Assembly: GCA_021108275.1 (NCBI GenBank)
Contig: JAIORD010000027.1
Span: forward strand, 91,910-155,909
DNA length: 64,000 nucleotides
Direction: 5' to 3'
Source of the DNA: Methanococcoides sp.
Lineage (GTDB): Archaea > Halobacteriota > Methanosarcinia > Methanosarcinales > Methanosarcinaceae
The notes beneath the pieces are model-generated. The model saw only the letters and a list, made by a program, of their open reading frames with translations. It made no database searches and had not been told where the DNA came from. Below are positions 46,933 through 55,933 of this stretch, one piece after another (position 1 is the stretch's first letter; each line of letters opens with the position of its first letter). The translations under genes and the position numbers were made by a program.

Positions 46933-47066
46933 TGTGTTGATATGATCACCCTTTGGAACTTACGTAGTGTTGTTGAATAAGTATAAATCAAACCGGATAT
47001 ATGGTTATAATACTTAATAGTTGATGCTATTTGTTAAAAGTAAGTCATTATTAATGAGCTCATATT

Positions 47067-47513
47067 ATGGTAGAAGAAGATATATTGACTGAGAAGCAGC
47101 GTAAAAAGTTCCTTGCGGGACTTCATCGTCAGTTGTTCTGGTGTGGTGAAAGGATACCTGATGAGGTGGAGATCAACGGTAAAATAATCCCGCTTCATGA
47201 GATTACCTGGGAGCTTATCAATAAGCCAAGTTTGAACGATGCTGATAAGGAACGAATCGAACAGTGCATTCTTTCTCTTTCCGAGAAGGCACGATCCTTT
47301 GAACATATGCTGGGTACGGATAAGATGACCGTTGGGGAGGCAAAATTGATCTTCGATAAGACTGCGGGGCTTTTGCGTGCTGTTATGGACCTGAAGGAGA
47401 TAGAGGAATTGCCAGGTCCTGAGCGCATGACTAAATTCAAAGAAGAGGCTAGGAAGTGTACAGTTAAAGATACAAAGGGCTGGGTGAAGTTCCTGACTGA
47501 ACTTGATGAATGA
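47067..47513 (+). CDS. Conserved methanogen protein (DUF5788-like)
   Basis: A 148-residue soluble, helical protein beginning MVEEDILTEKQRKKFLAGLH and containing LFWCGERIPDEVEINGKIIPLHEITW. I recall a Methanosarcina family named DUF5788 with this layout, function unknown. ATG 47067 follows GAGCTC without a good ribosome-binding site. It is upstream of pyrB with a 93-bp gap that includes a TATA-like stretch, so it is probably separate. Confidence 0.6.
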   Translation: MVEEDILTEKQRKKFLAGLHRQLFWCGERIPDEVEINGKIIPLHEITWELINKPSLNDADKERIEQCILSLSEKARSFEHMLGTDKMTVGEAKLIFDKTAGLLRAVMDLKEIEELPGPERMTKFKEEARKCTVKDTKGWVKFLTELDE

Positions 47514-47606
47514 ACGAATACATCTCTGCATTATATTAATATTTTATTCTGATAATAATTTATTATAGGTAAACATTATATTTCATGCAATTCTTCTTCA
47601 CGGTGA

Positions 47607-48533
47607 ATGACGTTCAAAGACTTGCATATTATTTCTATGAAATCCTTTTCAAGGGATATGATCGATCATGTCCTCAATACTGCAGAAATGCTTGAACCCA
47701 TAGCCAGGGACAAGACAAAGTCAGATATTTTGAAGGGCAAGGTACTTGGTGTGATGTTCTTTGAGCCAAGTACGAGAACTCGTATGTCCTTTGAGACCGC
47801 AATGATGCGTCTTGGCGGGGATGTCTTAAGTCTTGGTTCCGTGGATGCAAGCTCAATTGCAAAAGGTGAGACACTTGCAGATACTATTCGTGTGGTTGAT
47901 GGATATACCAATGCAATAGTTCTAAGGCACAATAAAGAAGGAGCTGCACAGCTTGCTTCGGAGTTCTCATCGGTTCCCATACTGAATGCAGGGGATGGCG
48001 CAGGGCATCATCCTACGCAGACATTCCTCGATCTTTATACCATACGCAGGGAAAGCCATCTGGACGGTTTGAAGATCGCTCTTGCGGGGGATCTTAAGTA
48101 TGGCCGGACTGTGCATTCGCTTTGCTATGCCCTTTCTCTTTATGGTGCTGAGATAACGCTTATTTCTCCGAAAGAGTTGCGGTTACCTGCTGAGATCATC
48201 GAGGACCTTAAGAGCAGGAATATAAAGGTTACAGAGACCGAATCTATCGAGGATGCCATTGAGGATATCGATGTGCTTTATGCTACAAGGGTTCAGAAGG
48301 AGCGTTTTCCAGATCCTGCGGAGTATCGTAAGGTGGCCAACAGTCTGCTGATCACTCCTGAACTTCTTGAGAAAGCGAAACCTGAGCTGAAGGTAATGCA
48401 TCCGCTGCCGAGGACGAATGAGATAGATCCAAGGGTGGACAATACTAAGCATGCGTGTTATTTCAAACAGTCATTCTATGGCGTACCGATCAGAATGGCA
48501 CTTCTTGCACTTGTTATGGGGGCATTGGAATGA
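47607..48533 (+). CDS. pyrB: Aspartate carbamoyltransferase, catalytic chain
   Basis: A 308-residue ATCase catalytic subunit: carbamoyl-phosphate loop MFFEPSTRTRMSFETAM, second motif DGAGHHPTQTFLDL, VLYATRVQKERF, and the end motif MHPLPRTNEID. It makes N-carbamoyl-aspartate in pyrimidine synthesis. ATG 47607 has GGTGA only 1-2 nt upstream and a TATA-like TATATTTC about 30 nt before, suggesting a very short leader. It overlaps pyrI by four bases. Confidence 0.96.
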   Translation: MTFKDLHIISMKSFSRDMIDHVLNTAEMLEPIARDKTKSDILKGKVLGVMFFEPSTRTRMSFETAMMRLGGDVLSLGSVDASSIAKGETLADTIRVVDGYTNAIVLRHNKEGAAQLASEFSSVPILNAGDGAGHHPTQTFLDLYTIRRESHLDGLKIALAGDLKYGRTVHSLCYALSLYGAEITLISPKELRLPAEIIEDLKSRNIKVTETESIEDAIEDIDVLYATRVQKERFPDPAEYRKVANSLLITPELLEKAKPELKVMHPLPRTNEIDPRVDNTKHACYFKQSFYGVPIRMALLALVMGALE

Positions 48534-49009
48534 GCAGTGAAGATCAACAAATACGTGAAATACGTGTACATCCCATTGAGAATGGTACTGTTATAGATCA
48601 CATCAATGCCGGACAGGCGTTGAACGTTCTTAAGATACTGAATATACCAACTTCCTCGTCAAGGGTTGTAAGTGTACTTATCAATGCACCCAGTATTCAT
48701 GGCAGAAAAGATGTCGTCAAGATCGAAGGCAGGGAACTCAATGTTGAGGAGGTCGATAAGATCGCCCTGATAGCTCCTAATGCGACTATCAATATCATCA
48801 GGAATTTCGAGGTATCTGAAAAAGATATTGTTCATATCCATTCACAGATCGAGGGCGTTGTCAGGTGCATAAATCCGAACTGTATCTCTAATAGCAATGA
48901 ACCGGTTACCTCTAAGTTCGCGGTAAGTTCCAATGGGCGGAGGACCATTCTCCGCTGTTCATATTGTGAACGCATCATTTCAGATGATATAGGAGAGCAT
49001 CTGCTCTGA
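48530..49009 (+). CDS. pyrI: Aspartate carbamoyltransferase, regulatory chain
   Basis: A 159-residue regulatory subunit. The N-terminal nucleotide-binding domain has IENGTVIDHINAGQALNVLKIL, and the C-terminal zinc domain has four cysteines in CINPNC and CSYC, which bind the catalytic chain. It gives allosteric control by CTP and ATP. Start ATG 48530 overlaps the pyrB stop (ATGA), so the two are translationally coupled. Confidence 0.96.
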   Translation: MSSEDQQIREIRVHPIENGTVIDHINAGQALNVLKILNIPTSSSRVVSVLINAPSIHGRKDVVKIEGRELNVEEVDKIALIAPNATINIIRNFEVSEKDIVHIHSQIEGVVRCINPNCISNSNEPVTSKFAVSSNGRRTILRCSYCERIISDDIGEHLL

Positions 49010-49048
49010 TGCTCACATCTTTTCTATTTTGAATTAAGAAAAAAAGGG

Positions 49049-49840
49049 TCAGAAGCCCAGTATATCATCCATTGTATGGATGCCTGGTCCTGCATTATTT
49101 ATCCAGATGGCTGCTTTTACTGCGCCTGATGCAAATGCATTTCTGGAATGTGCCTGATGCTTTACCTCTATCCTTTCGCCATCTCCGGCAAAGAGGACAG
49201 TATGATCGCCAACAATGTCTCCTCCGCGAACTGCATGTATGCCGATCTCTTTATCCCTTGGTGCGAGACCTTCGCGTCCGTAAACAAAGTCCTTGCCGCC
49301 CAAAGTCTCACTGATGACTTCTGCTGCTTTCATAGCAGTTCCGCTTGGTGCATCTTTCTTCTTGTTGTGGTGGGCTTCGATTATCTCGATGTCATATTCT
49401 GAAAGGTACTTTGCTGTTTCCTGAAGGATCTTAAAAAAGACATTGACACCAACTGAATAGTTCGGTGAGATAACTGCTGAGGTACCGTTCCTGCTTATGG
49501 CATCTTCGATGTTATCACGTTGTTCTTCACTGAATCCGGTTGTTCCTATAATAAGGTCAACTCCAGCTCCAGCTACTACTGGTGCGTTTGCAGCGGTTGC
49601 AGGGGCAATGGTGAAATCAATTACAACATCGGTATTTGATTCTTTCAGAACGGTTGCCATATCAGCTACATCAGAAATGTTCACATCGAGCTTTCCGACT
49701 TGTGCAACCTCTCCGACATCCTTGCCGATGTTCATAAGATCGAAAGCGGAAGAGAGCTGTATTCCGTCCATCTTGATGATGTTCTCGATGATGAGCTTCC
49801 CCATTCGTCCGGAAGCACCTGTAACTCCTGCATTTATCAT
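49049..49840 (-). CDS. dapB: 4-hydroxy-tetrahydrodipicolinate reductase
   Basis: A 263-residue DapB: nucleotide motif AGVTGASGRMGK, DFTIAPATAANAPVV, IIGTTGFSEEQ, the catalytic EAHHNKKKDAPSGTAMK (trimmed: HHNKKKDAPSGTA), and the C-terminal FASGAVKAAIWI. It reduces the DapA product with NAD(P)H in lysine/DAP synthesis. ATG 49840 overlaps the dapA stop (ATGA), better than the GTG at 49849. Confidence 0.95.
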   Translation of the reverse strand: MINAGVTGASGRMGKLIIENIIKMDGIQLSSAFDLMNIGKDVGEVAQVGKLDVNISDVADMATVLKESNTDVVIDFTIAPATAANAPVVAGAGVDLIIGTTGFSEEQRDNIEDAISRNGTSAVISPNYSVGVNVFFKILQETAKYLSEYDIEIIEAHHNKKKDAPSGTAMKAAEVISETLGGKDFVYGREGLAPRDKEIGIHAVRGGDIVGDHTVLFAGDGERIEVKHQAHSRNAFASGAVKAAIWINNAGPGIHTMDDILGF

Positions 49841-50712
49841 TGTAGACACCCGAGTCCTTTAAGGCAATCTGTAAGGAGCTTATCATTTTCAGCACTGATC
49901 GGTGCAAGGGGTGGCCTTAAGTGACCTGCATTAAGGCCGACAAGTTCCATTGCACGCTTTATTGGTACTGGGTTAGTTTCTGTGAAAAGAGCACGTATAA
50001 GTGGAGCCATTTCATAGTGCAACTGCTGAGCGGTTGTTGTGTCGCCTTCGTTGAAGGCATTGACAAGCCTGCTCATTCTGTCTGGCACAATGTTAGCTAC
50101 CACGGATATAACACCACATCCGCCGATACTCATCATGGGTAAGGTAAGTCCATCATCTCCTGATGTGACCATGAAGTCCTCGTCCATTGTGTTCTCGATT
50201 ATCTGTGATGCTTTGTCAATACTACTGCTTGCTTCCTTGATCCCTACAATATTATCGATCTTGGCAAGCTCTGTGATAACTTCCAGTGGAATGTCCTGCC
50301 CTGTGCGTGAAGGCACGTTGTAGATCACAATAGGTATTTCCACTGCTTCTGCTATTGTTCTAAAATGGGATATGAGTCCCGCTTTGTTCGGTTTGTTGTA
50401 ATAAGGAGATATTACAAGAGCACCTGAGGCTCCGGCCTCTTCGGCGTGTTTTGTTAGTTCCACTGCTTCAGCTGTATTGTTCGAGCCAGTGCCGGCAACT
50501 ACCGGTACGTTCGCACATTCTACTGCGATGTCGATGACCTCCATGTGCTCTGCCGTGGATAATGTGGCAGATTCACCTGTGGTGCCACAGACAACTACAC
50601 CGGTCACTTTGCCATTCTCGGCAAATTCGATATTCTTTATCAGACCGGTCCTGTCGATGGTGTCATCCTTCGTGAACGGAGTTATAAGCGCCGGTAATAC
50701 TCCTTCGAACAT
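49837..50712 (-). CDS. dapA: 4-hydroxy-tetrahydrodipicolinate synthase
   Basis: A 291-residue TIM-barrel lyase condensing pyruvate and aspartate semialdehyde. Seen: GVLPALITPF, VCGTTGESATLS, SPYYNKPNKAGL, the catalytic Tyr in IYNVPSRTG, and the Schiff-base Lys in VGIKEASSS. It lies 19 nt after rps17e and runs into dapB, forming an rps17e-dapA-dapB operon. Confidence 0.96.
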   Translation of the reverse strand: MFEGVLPALITPFTKDDTIDRTGLIKNIEFAENGKVTGVVVCGTTGESATLSTAEHMEVIDIAVECANVPVVAGTGSNNTAEAVELTKHAEEAGASGALVISPYYNKPNKAGLISHFRTIAEAVEIPIVIYNVPSRTGQDIPLEVITELAKIDNIVGIKEASSSIDKASQIIENTMDEDFMVTSGDDGLTLPMMSIGGCGVISVVANIVPDRMSRLVNAFNEGDTTTAQQLHYEMAPLIRALFTETNPVPIKRAMELVGLNAGHLRPPLAPISAENDKLLTDCLKGLGCLQ

Positions 50713-50731
50713 AGCGTTCCACTTCCCGGAC

Positions 50732-50926
50732 TTAAATTAATTTAGGATATCTGATCTTGCGGGTAACGTAACCTGCTACACGGTTTCTGATTACTTTGCC
50801 CTCGATAGTTGTGTATTGAGAGACGAGAAGCTTGTTCTTGTCAAAATCTGTTGTAAAAACGTCTCCATAGTTCTCGACCAGACGGAATGAAATGTTCTTG
50901 ATATGTGTTTGTCTAATATTTCCCAT
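50732..50926 (-). CDS. rps17e: 30S ribosomal protein S17e
   Basis: A 64-residue eS17 with [21 protein letters not shown] and the C-terminal [16 protein letters not shown] short archaeal/eukaryal ribosomal protein of the small subunit. GGAGATAC precedes ATG 50926. It leads the dapA-dapB operon, linking a ribosomal gene to lysine synthesis. Confidence 0.94.
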   Translation of the reverse strand: MGNIRQTHIKNISFRLVENYGDVFTTDFDKNKLLVSQYTTIEGKVIRNRVAGYVTRKIRYPKLI

Positions 50927-51045
50927 TTAAGTATCTCCAGTAAATTTAGATAGATATAATTAAGAGTATCGCCTTATAGAAAACCTTTACATTTATATCT
51001 TTTGGATTGAGGGCATCTTCTAATGCTTTATTTGAATGTGACTGC

Positions 51046-51336
51046 TCAATTTATATCGCTCTTTCCCAGAAGTCGCTCGACAGTGTTCGCTTCATTGAAT
51101 ACATTTTCACGCATCCCTTTGCGGTTTATGTAAAGACCTATGAAAACTATCACCAGTCCGATATCTGCATTGATCTCTACTACTATTATACCCAGTAGTA
51201 CTACTGTGGATGCAACTATCCCTTTAATTGCTCCCTTTCTGTATGAATCAAATTTTGTGCGGCGGAATATCCTGATATCACGAAGTGTCAGGAAAAGGAC
51301 TACACAATATGCTGCAATGGCTATGTACCTGTACAT
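51046..51336 (-). CDS. Small membrane protein, unknown family
   Basis: A 96-residue protein with three hydrophobic helices (about 4-20, 38-53, 58-75) and a polar C-terminal tail. No motif is recognised. ATG 51336. It is isolated between rps17e and dinB, on the opposite strand from dinB. Coding status rests on length and clean membrane pattern only. Confidence 0.55.
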   Translation of the reverse strand: MYRYIAIAAYCVVLFLTLRDIRIFRRTKFDSYRKGAIKGIVASTVVLLGIIVVEINADIGLVIVFIGLYINRKGMRENVFNEANTVERLLGKSDIN

Positions 51337-51472
51337 TGTTCATTTCCTATGGCTCTATACTTAATGGACCAATAATGTTCTTTATGGATTATATCCTTTC
51401 CTGAATGTCTGCTAATGTGCACAAACATTTTCAATCATGTTGTTTATGAATGGGGCTGGTGAGACTATTAAA

Positions 51473-52537
51473 ATGATCTTTCATATTGACATGGACAGCT
51501 TCTATTCATCTGTGGAAGTGGCTGCAGATTCTACACTCAAAGGGTTGCCTGTGGTGGTTGGCTCTGATCCGCTGCAAGAGGGTAGCAGGGGTGTTGTAAG
51601 CACCTGTTCCTATGAGGCACGTGAGTTTGGGATAAAGTCCGCAATGGCTATCTCAAAAGCATATCGTCTCTGTCCTGAAGCTGTATATCTGCGTGTTAAC
51701 ATGCCTCTGTACAAGAAGGTCTCCAACTCCATTATGGAACTGCTCAGAGGCTATTCTTCAAAGTTCCAGCAAGTAAGTGTGGATGAAGCTTATCTTGATG
51801 TTTCCGATGTTGTTTCCGGGCTTGATGAGGCTGAAAAACTGGCGTTACAGATTAAAGAAGATGTCTTTCAAAAGGAGGGCATCACCTGTTCAGTTGGTAT
51901 AGGCCCTAACAAGTCCATTGCAAAGATAGCATCAGATTACCAAAAACCCGATGGTTTGACCATTGTGCGGCCTGAGGATGTCCGATCTTTCCTTTATCCT
52001 CTGGATGTTTCCCGAATATCGGGTGTTGGCAAGAAAACGAGTGTAATGCTGGGCCAGATGGGAATCGGTACGATCGGGGAACTTGCTGTATATGATGTCC
52101 AGGAGTTGCGTGAGACGTTTGGTAAGTTCGGTCTGGTAATGCATCAGCTTGCCAATGGTGTTGACGGGCGGAAAGTTCAGGATAGCGGGGAGATTAAGTC
52201 CATCAGTAAAGAGGATACTTTTGATAAGGATACTTCTGATATGGACTATCTGGAAAGTGTGGTGGATACTCTCTCAGAGCATGTCCATGCTTCCCTTTCA
52301 AAGAAGAAATACTTGTTCAAGACCGTTACAATAAAGGTCAGATTTGCAGATTTCACAACCTATACAAGAGCAAAAACACTTGCTGCATATTCCGATGACA
52401 TTATTACTATCAGAAAAACCGCAAAAGTGTTGCTTCAGGAATTCAATGGGGAAAATAAATTACGCCTGTTAGGTGTGGGTGTCACAAAACTGGACAAGCT
52501 CGATGAAAGGCAGACCCGACTTTCGGATTTCTTCTGA
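51473..52537 (+). CDS. dinB: DNA polymerase IV (Y family)
   Basis: A 354-residue translesion polymerase. Catalytic acidic residues lie in FHIDMDSFYSSVE and SVDEAYLDVSD; GVGKKTSVML is the thumb helix-hairpin-helix. The C-terminus QTRLSDFF is a perfect PCNA-interacting (PIP) box. ATG 51473 fits the normal N-terminus; the frame is open back to an ATG at 51437, which would add an unusual 12-residue lead. Single gene. Confidence 0.94.
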   Translation: MIFHIDMDSFYSSVEVAADSTLKGLPVVVGSDPLQEGSRGVVSTCSYEAREFGIKSAMAISKAYRLCPEAVYLRVNMPLYKKVSNSIMELLRGYSSKFQQVSVDEAYLDVSDVVSGLDEAEKLALQIKEDVFQKEGITCSVGIGPNKSIAKIASDYQKPDGLTIVRPEDVRSFLYPLDVSRISGVGKKTSVMLGQMGIGTIGELAVYDVQELRETFGKFGLVMHQLANGVDGRKVQDSGEIKSISKEDTFDKDTSDMDYLESVVDTLSEHVHASLSKKKYLFKTVTIKVRFADFTTYTRAKTLAAYSDDIITIRKTAKVLLQEFNGENKLRLLGVGVTKLDKLDERQTRLSDFF

Positions 52538-52551
52538 GCATCATTAATATT

Positions 52552-53313
52552 TCATGATGTGAATTGGCTTAGGTCTGCAAATCCTGCAATGTAGAGGATA
52601 GCTATCAGTACTGGTTGATGAAGCAGATAGATAAGCAGTGATCTTTTACCCATATACATTAATATCCTTATGGGGAGAAACTCGGAAATGTCCGAAAGGG
52701 CAAACTTCCTTTTGCATTGCGGATACAGTTCATTTCCTATAAAAATACCTATTAGCATCACTCCGAACCATGGGATCAACGGGAAATAATCGTATGATCT
52801 AAATCCTGTTGGCTGGATGCCTATCCATAGCAACCATGGCTGTTCTATTGTAATTGTTCGCAGCAGCATCCCGGTGATCATTATCAAAATAGCTGCTATC
52901 AGGCTTGGGATGCGATATTTCAAAAATGGATATGAAAGTATTATGGCAACTCCTATGAAATGGAGTACTCCGAATATGATAATACCTTCTTTCAAAAAGA
53001 TGTAGCTTCCGGCAGTGATTACCATCCCCCACAAAAATATCTTAAATCCTCTTTTTACATATTTTGTAAATTTAGGTTTGGTCTGCCCTAGCTCAAGTTG
53101 TTTTGAGAAGCTTAATGTAAGTGATATACCTGCTACGAATATGAATAAAATTGCTGCTGCTCTTCCTATCAGGTAAACGATCCCTGTCTGGACATTACTT
53201 TCATGGTAACCCAGGAACTCAAGGTCATAGAGCAGATGGAAAAAAACCATCAGTATGATCGCTATTCCTCTCAGGAGGTCAATTTCCCATTTTCTGTCAT
53301 AGGTTCCTGTCAT
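52552..53313 (-). CDS. DUF1624/heparan-alpha-glucosaminide acetyltransferase-like membrane protein
   Basis: About 253 residues with seven to eight transmembrane helices. The start WEIDLLRGIAIILMVFFHLLYDLEFLGYH with its conserved R, H and D is the signature of the DUF1624/acyltransferase-like family. The helix near the end holds KRSLLIYLLHQPVLI, as in the same group. ATG 53313 is close to GGGGAG; a TTG at 53331 is in frame. The substrate is unknown; a surface sugar acetylation role is possible. Confidence 0.8.
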   Translation of the reverse strand: MTGTYDRKWEIDLLRGIAIILMVFFHLLYDLEFLGYHESNVQTGIVYLIGRAAAILFIFVAGISLTLSFSKQLELGQTKPKFTKYVKRGFKIFLWGMVITAGSYIFLKEGIIIFGVLHFIGVAIILSYPFLKYRIPSLIAAILIMITGMLLRTITIEQPWLLWIGIQPTGFRSYDYFPLIPWFGVMLIGIFIGNELYPQCKRKFALSDISEFLPIRILMYMGKRSLLIYLLHQPVLIAILYIAGFADLSQFTS

Positions 53314-53387
53314 CCACTCCCCAGACTTCAATGATAATCGCTTGAAATGATCAGTTGGGATCTACAATCAACTGATGTACCTATGTT

Positions 53388-53816
53388 TCAATCGTTTTTC
53401 TTCTTTTTCTTTCTGAAAGCGGAGGCGAGGTCTACTGCATATGTTCCATCCTGTTTTATGGCCATGACTATCTCGTCCCTTTCAAAGAGGGAGTTCAGGT
53501 TCAGTTCATAGGAGCCAGGTCCGAGTATTCTTACGGACTCTACGCGTTCTCCTTCTTCTTCAACTCCTTCTCTTTCCTGATGTCCAATGCCGATGATATC
53601 ATCTATTTCTCTGATGAACTGTTCTGCCGGGATGTCCTCTTCTACACTGTCCACTATCTCTGGCTGTACTTGGACCTCTTTTTCTTTGGCTTCTTCTTCA
53701 GGCTCCATGTCCTTTACATAAAGGAACTTGTTCCAGCCACAGTTCGGACAGCCGCTTAGAATTACTTCGGCTCCGTCTTCGAATATCTTTTCACATCGGG
53801 TACATTTATGTGGCAT
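53388..53816 (-). CDS. OapC/ArvC-like zinc-ribbon protein
   Basis: A 142-residue archaeal protein. The N-terminal zinc ribbon is PHKCTRCEKIFEDGAEVILSGCPNCGWNKF (positions 2-31; four Cys), followed by an acidic linker (about 36-95) and a small C-terminal domain SVRILGPGSYELNLNSLFERDEIVMAI. This layout matches the archaeal Zn-ribbon family called OapC/ArvC, found next to OapB. Role unknown, possibly RNA-linked. ATG 53816. Confidence 0.75.
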   Translation of the reverse strand: MPHKCTRCEKIFEDGAEVILSGCPNCGWNKFLYVKDMEPEEEAKEKEVQVQPEIVDSVEEDIPAEQFIREIDDIIGIGHQEREGVEEEGERVESVRILGPGSYELNLNSLFERDEIVMAIKQDGTYAVDLASAFRKKKKKND

Positions 53817-54012
53817 CTGTTCACCGATTCCCTATTAGTTGCGATATATTTAAAGATTTATGGCCTGATATCATTTGTTATCCTTATCTATACCTTAACA
53901 GGGGGCAAAAGTAGTTCCCGAATGCAGGTTGTACGCAAACTATATATGCCAGTGCGCAGTAGTAGGGTTGCAAGTGTGGTACAGTCACACAATGCATGAA
54001 TAACTCACTCTT

Positions 54013-54087
54013 AGCGGGGTGGGGTAGCCAGGAGATCCCGACGGGCTCATAACCCGTAGACCGATGGTTCGAATCCATCCCCCGCTA
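54013..54087 (+). tRNA. Initiator tRNA-Met (anticodon CAT)
   Basis: Acceptor AGCGGGG pairs with CCCCGCT, discriminator A, CCA not encoded. The anticodon stem ACGGG/CCCGT encloses CTCATAA, anticodon CAT. The A1-U72 pair and the three G-C pairs next to the anticodon loop (GGG/CCC) are the marks of an archaeal initiator tRNA. It is followed by 200 bp of AT-rich DNA with the promoter of srp54 (54088-54291). Confidence 0.95.
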
Positions 54088-54291
54088 TTCAATCTACTAT
54101 TTTTCTAATATTAATTTCACTAATACTGATCTAACTTTATATCTTTGTTATGGTTCTATAAGTTTAAATATTTTCTATTTTAATTACTATTGTTTTCAAA
54201 AGGTTATTAAATAAAGCTCACCTCTTTGTTTCAGGTAATCACACATTAAATCATACTTTATTTTATATCAATTTCACAGGATGATCATTAT

Positions 54292-55611
54292 ATGGTAATG
54301 GATAAACTCGGCAGTTCCCTTCAGGACGCTTTAAAGAAACTGGTCGGCGCTGGGCGCATCGATGAACGAACGGTCACTGAGGTCGTTAAGGATATACAGA
54401 GGGCATTGTTACAGGCAGATGTCAACGTCAAGCTTGTGATGAAAATGTCCAGTCACATCAAGGAACGTGCCTTGAAGGAAGAAGTTCCGCCAGGCATGAA
54501 CCCTCGTGAGCATGTCATCAAGATCGTCTATCAGGAACTAATCAGTATCGTGGGTAGAAGCGCTGACATTCCGCTAAAGCCTCAAACGATAATGATGATC
54601 GGTCTGCAGGGCAGTGGTAAGACCACTACCACTTCCAAACTATCCCGCTATTTCCAGAGAAAAGGAATGAAGCCTGCTGTCATTTGTGCAGATACGTTCC
54701 GTCCGGGTGCTTATCAACAGTTGAAGACCCTTTGTGACAAATTGAACGTTCCATTCTACGGCGAGGTAGGTAATCCCGATGCTGTGGGGATCGTGGAAAG
54801 GGGATTGGCGGAGCTTGAGAAGAACGATGTACTTATCGTGGATACGGCAGGCCGTCACTCTCTGGAAGCTGACCTCATCGATGAGATGGAGCAGATCCAC
54901 GAGATCGCACAACCGGATTACAAGTTACTGGTCCTTGATGGTGCTATTGGTCAGCAGGCAAGCGAGCAGGCAAGGGCTTTCAATGATTCGATTGGTATTT
55001 CCGGTGTGGTCATCTCCAAGCTGGATGGTACTGCAAAAGGTGGCGGGGCATTGTCCGCTGTCTCCGAGACGAATTCCGCCATTGCATTCATTGGTGTGGG
55101 CGAAACCCCGGACGACCTCGAGAAGTTCGAACCGGACAGGTTCATTTCCCGTCTTCTTGGTATGGGTGATATCAAATCACTGATCGAAAAGGCAGAGGAG
55201 ACCCTTTCCGAAGAGGACATTGACATGGAGGCCATGATGCGGGGCCGTTTCACTCTCAAGGACATGTACTCACAGCTTGAGGCAATGAACAAGATGGGTC
55301 CTATGAAGCAGATCATGCAGATGCTCCCGCTTGGAGGCATGGGGGCTAAGCTCTCAGATGATGCTTACAAGGTCACTGAAGATAAAATGAAAGGTTATCG
55401 TGTTCTTATGGACTCCATGACCGATGAGGAGCTCCTCAATCCAAGACTGATCGGTAGTGCGCGTATCAAGAGGATCTCCATGGGTTCAGGTAGCAGTCCG
55501 GATGCTGTACGCGAACTCCTTAAATATCACAAGATGATGCAAAATGCCATGAAGGGACTTCGTGGCGGTAAGTTCAATATGCAGAAAATGATGAAGAAGA
55601 TGGGTATGTAA
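54292..55611 (+). CDS. srp54: Signal recognition particle protein SRP54
   Basis: A 439-residue SRP GTPase. The N domain starts [16 protein letters not shown]; the G domain has [39 protein letters not shown] and [15 protein letters not shown]; the M domain is methionine-rich and ends [10 protein letters not shown]. It binds signal peptides and 7S RNA and delivers chains to SecYE. ATG 54292 or 54298 is the start; GGATGATC precedes. A terminator follows. Confidence 0.96.
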   Translation: MVMDKLGSSLQDALKKLVGAGRIDERTVTEVVKDIQRALLQADVNVKLVMKMSSHIKERALKEEVPPGMNPREHVIKIVYQELISIVGRSADIPLKPQTIMMIGLQGSGKTTTTSKLSRYFQRKGMKPAVICADTFRPGAYQQLKTLCDKLNVPFYGEVGNPDAVGIVERGLAELEKNDVLIVDTAGRHSLEADLIDEMEQIHEIAQPDYKLLVLDGAIGQQASEQARAFNDSIGISGVVISKLDGTAKGGGALSAVSETNSAIAFIGVGETPDDLEKFEPDRFISRLLGMGDIKSLIEKAEETLSEEDIDMEAMMRGRFTLKDMYSQLEAMNKMGPMKQIMQMLPLGGMGAKLSDDAYKVTEDKMKGYRVLMDSMTDEELLNPRLIGSARIKRISMGSGSSPDAVRELLKYHKMMQNAMKGLRGGKFNMQKMMKKMGM

Positions 55612-55632
55612 GTATTGTAGTAATGAAGTACT

Positions 55633-55669
55633 TTCGGAGGTATGTACCTCCGAAGTTCTTACTTTTTTA
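55633..55669 (+). terminator. Terminator after srp54
   Basis: TTCGGAGGTA (55633-55642) and TACCTCCGAA (55645-55654) form a 10-bp stem with a 2-nt spacer, followed by GTTCTTACTTTTTT. It lies between srp54 and a converging gene. Confidence 0.65.
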
Positions 55670-55680
55670 TTAAAAAATAA

Positions 55681-55926
55681 TTATGGTTCGTGTTTTTTAA
55701 GGTCATTGCGTGCCAGCATATTCGTACCGAATACGTAGACCAGCAGAATGAATCCGAGCCACATGAAGTGTTCTCCTATGTCTGCACGTCCAATGTATTT
55801 GAGCAGAAGTCCTGTGCCGAGGATGAGCATGTCCACCTTAGCTAGCTTCTTGTTCCTTTTTGTGATTGCAAAGTATTCCTGTCTTGCAACATTGTATTCC
55901 TTTTTTTCTGTTTTCAGTGGATACAC
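55681..55926 (-). CDS. Small two-helix membrane protein
   Basis: An 81-residue protein with a basic N-terminal third (KTEKKEYNVARQEYFAITKRNKKLAK) and two hydrophobic segments (VDMLILGTGLLLKYIG and HFMWLGFILLVYVFGTNML). No family recognised. It starts 7 nt after the sua5 stop and is probably the last gene of the mrp-sua5 operon. Confidence 0.6.
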   Translation of the reverse strand: MYPLKTEKKEYNVARQEYFAITKRNKKLAKVDMLILGTGLLLKYIGRADIGEHFMWLGFILLVYVFGTNMLARNDLKKHEP

Positions 55927-55933
55927 TTCCCGA

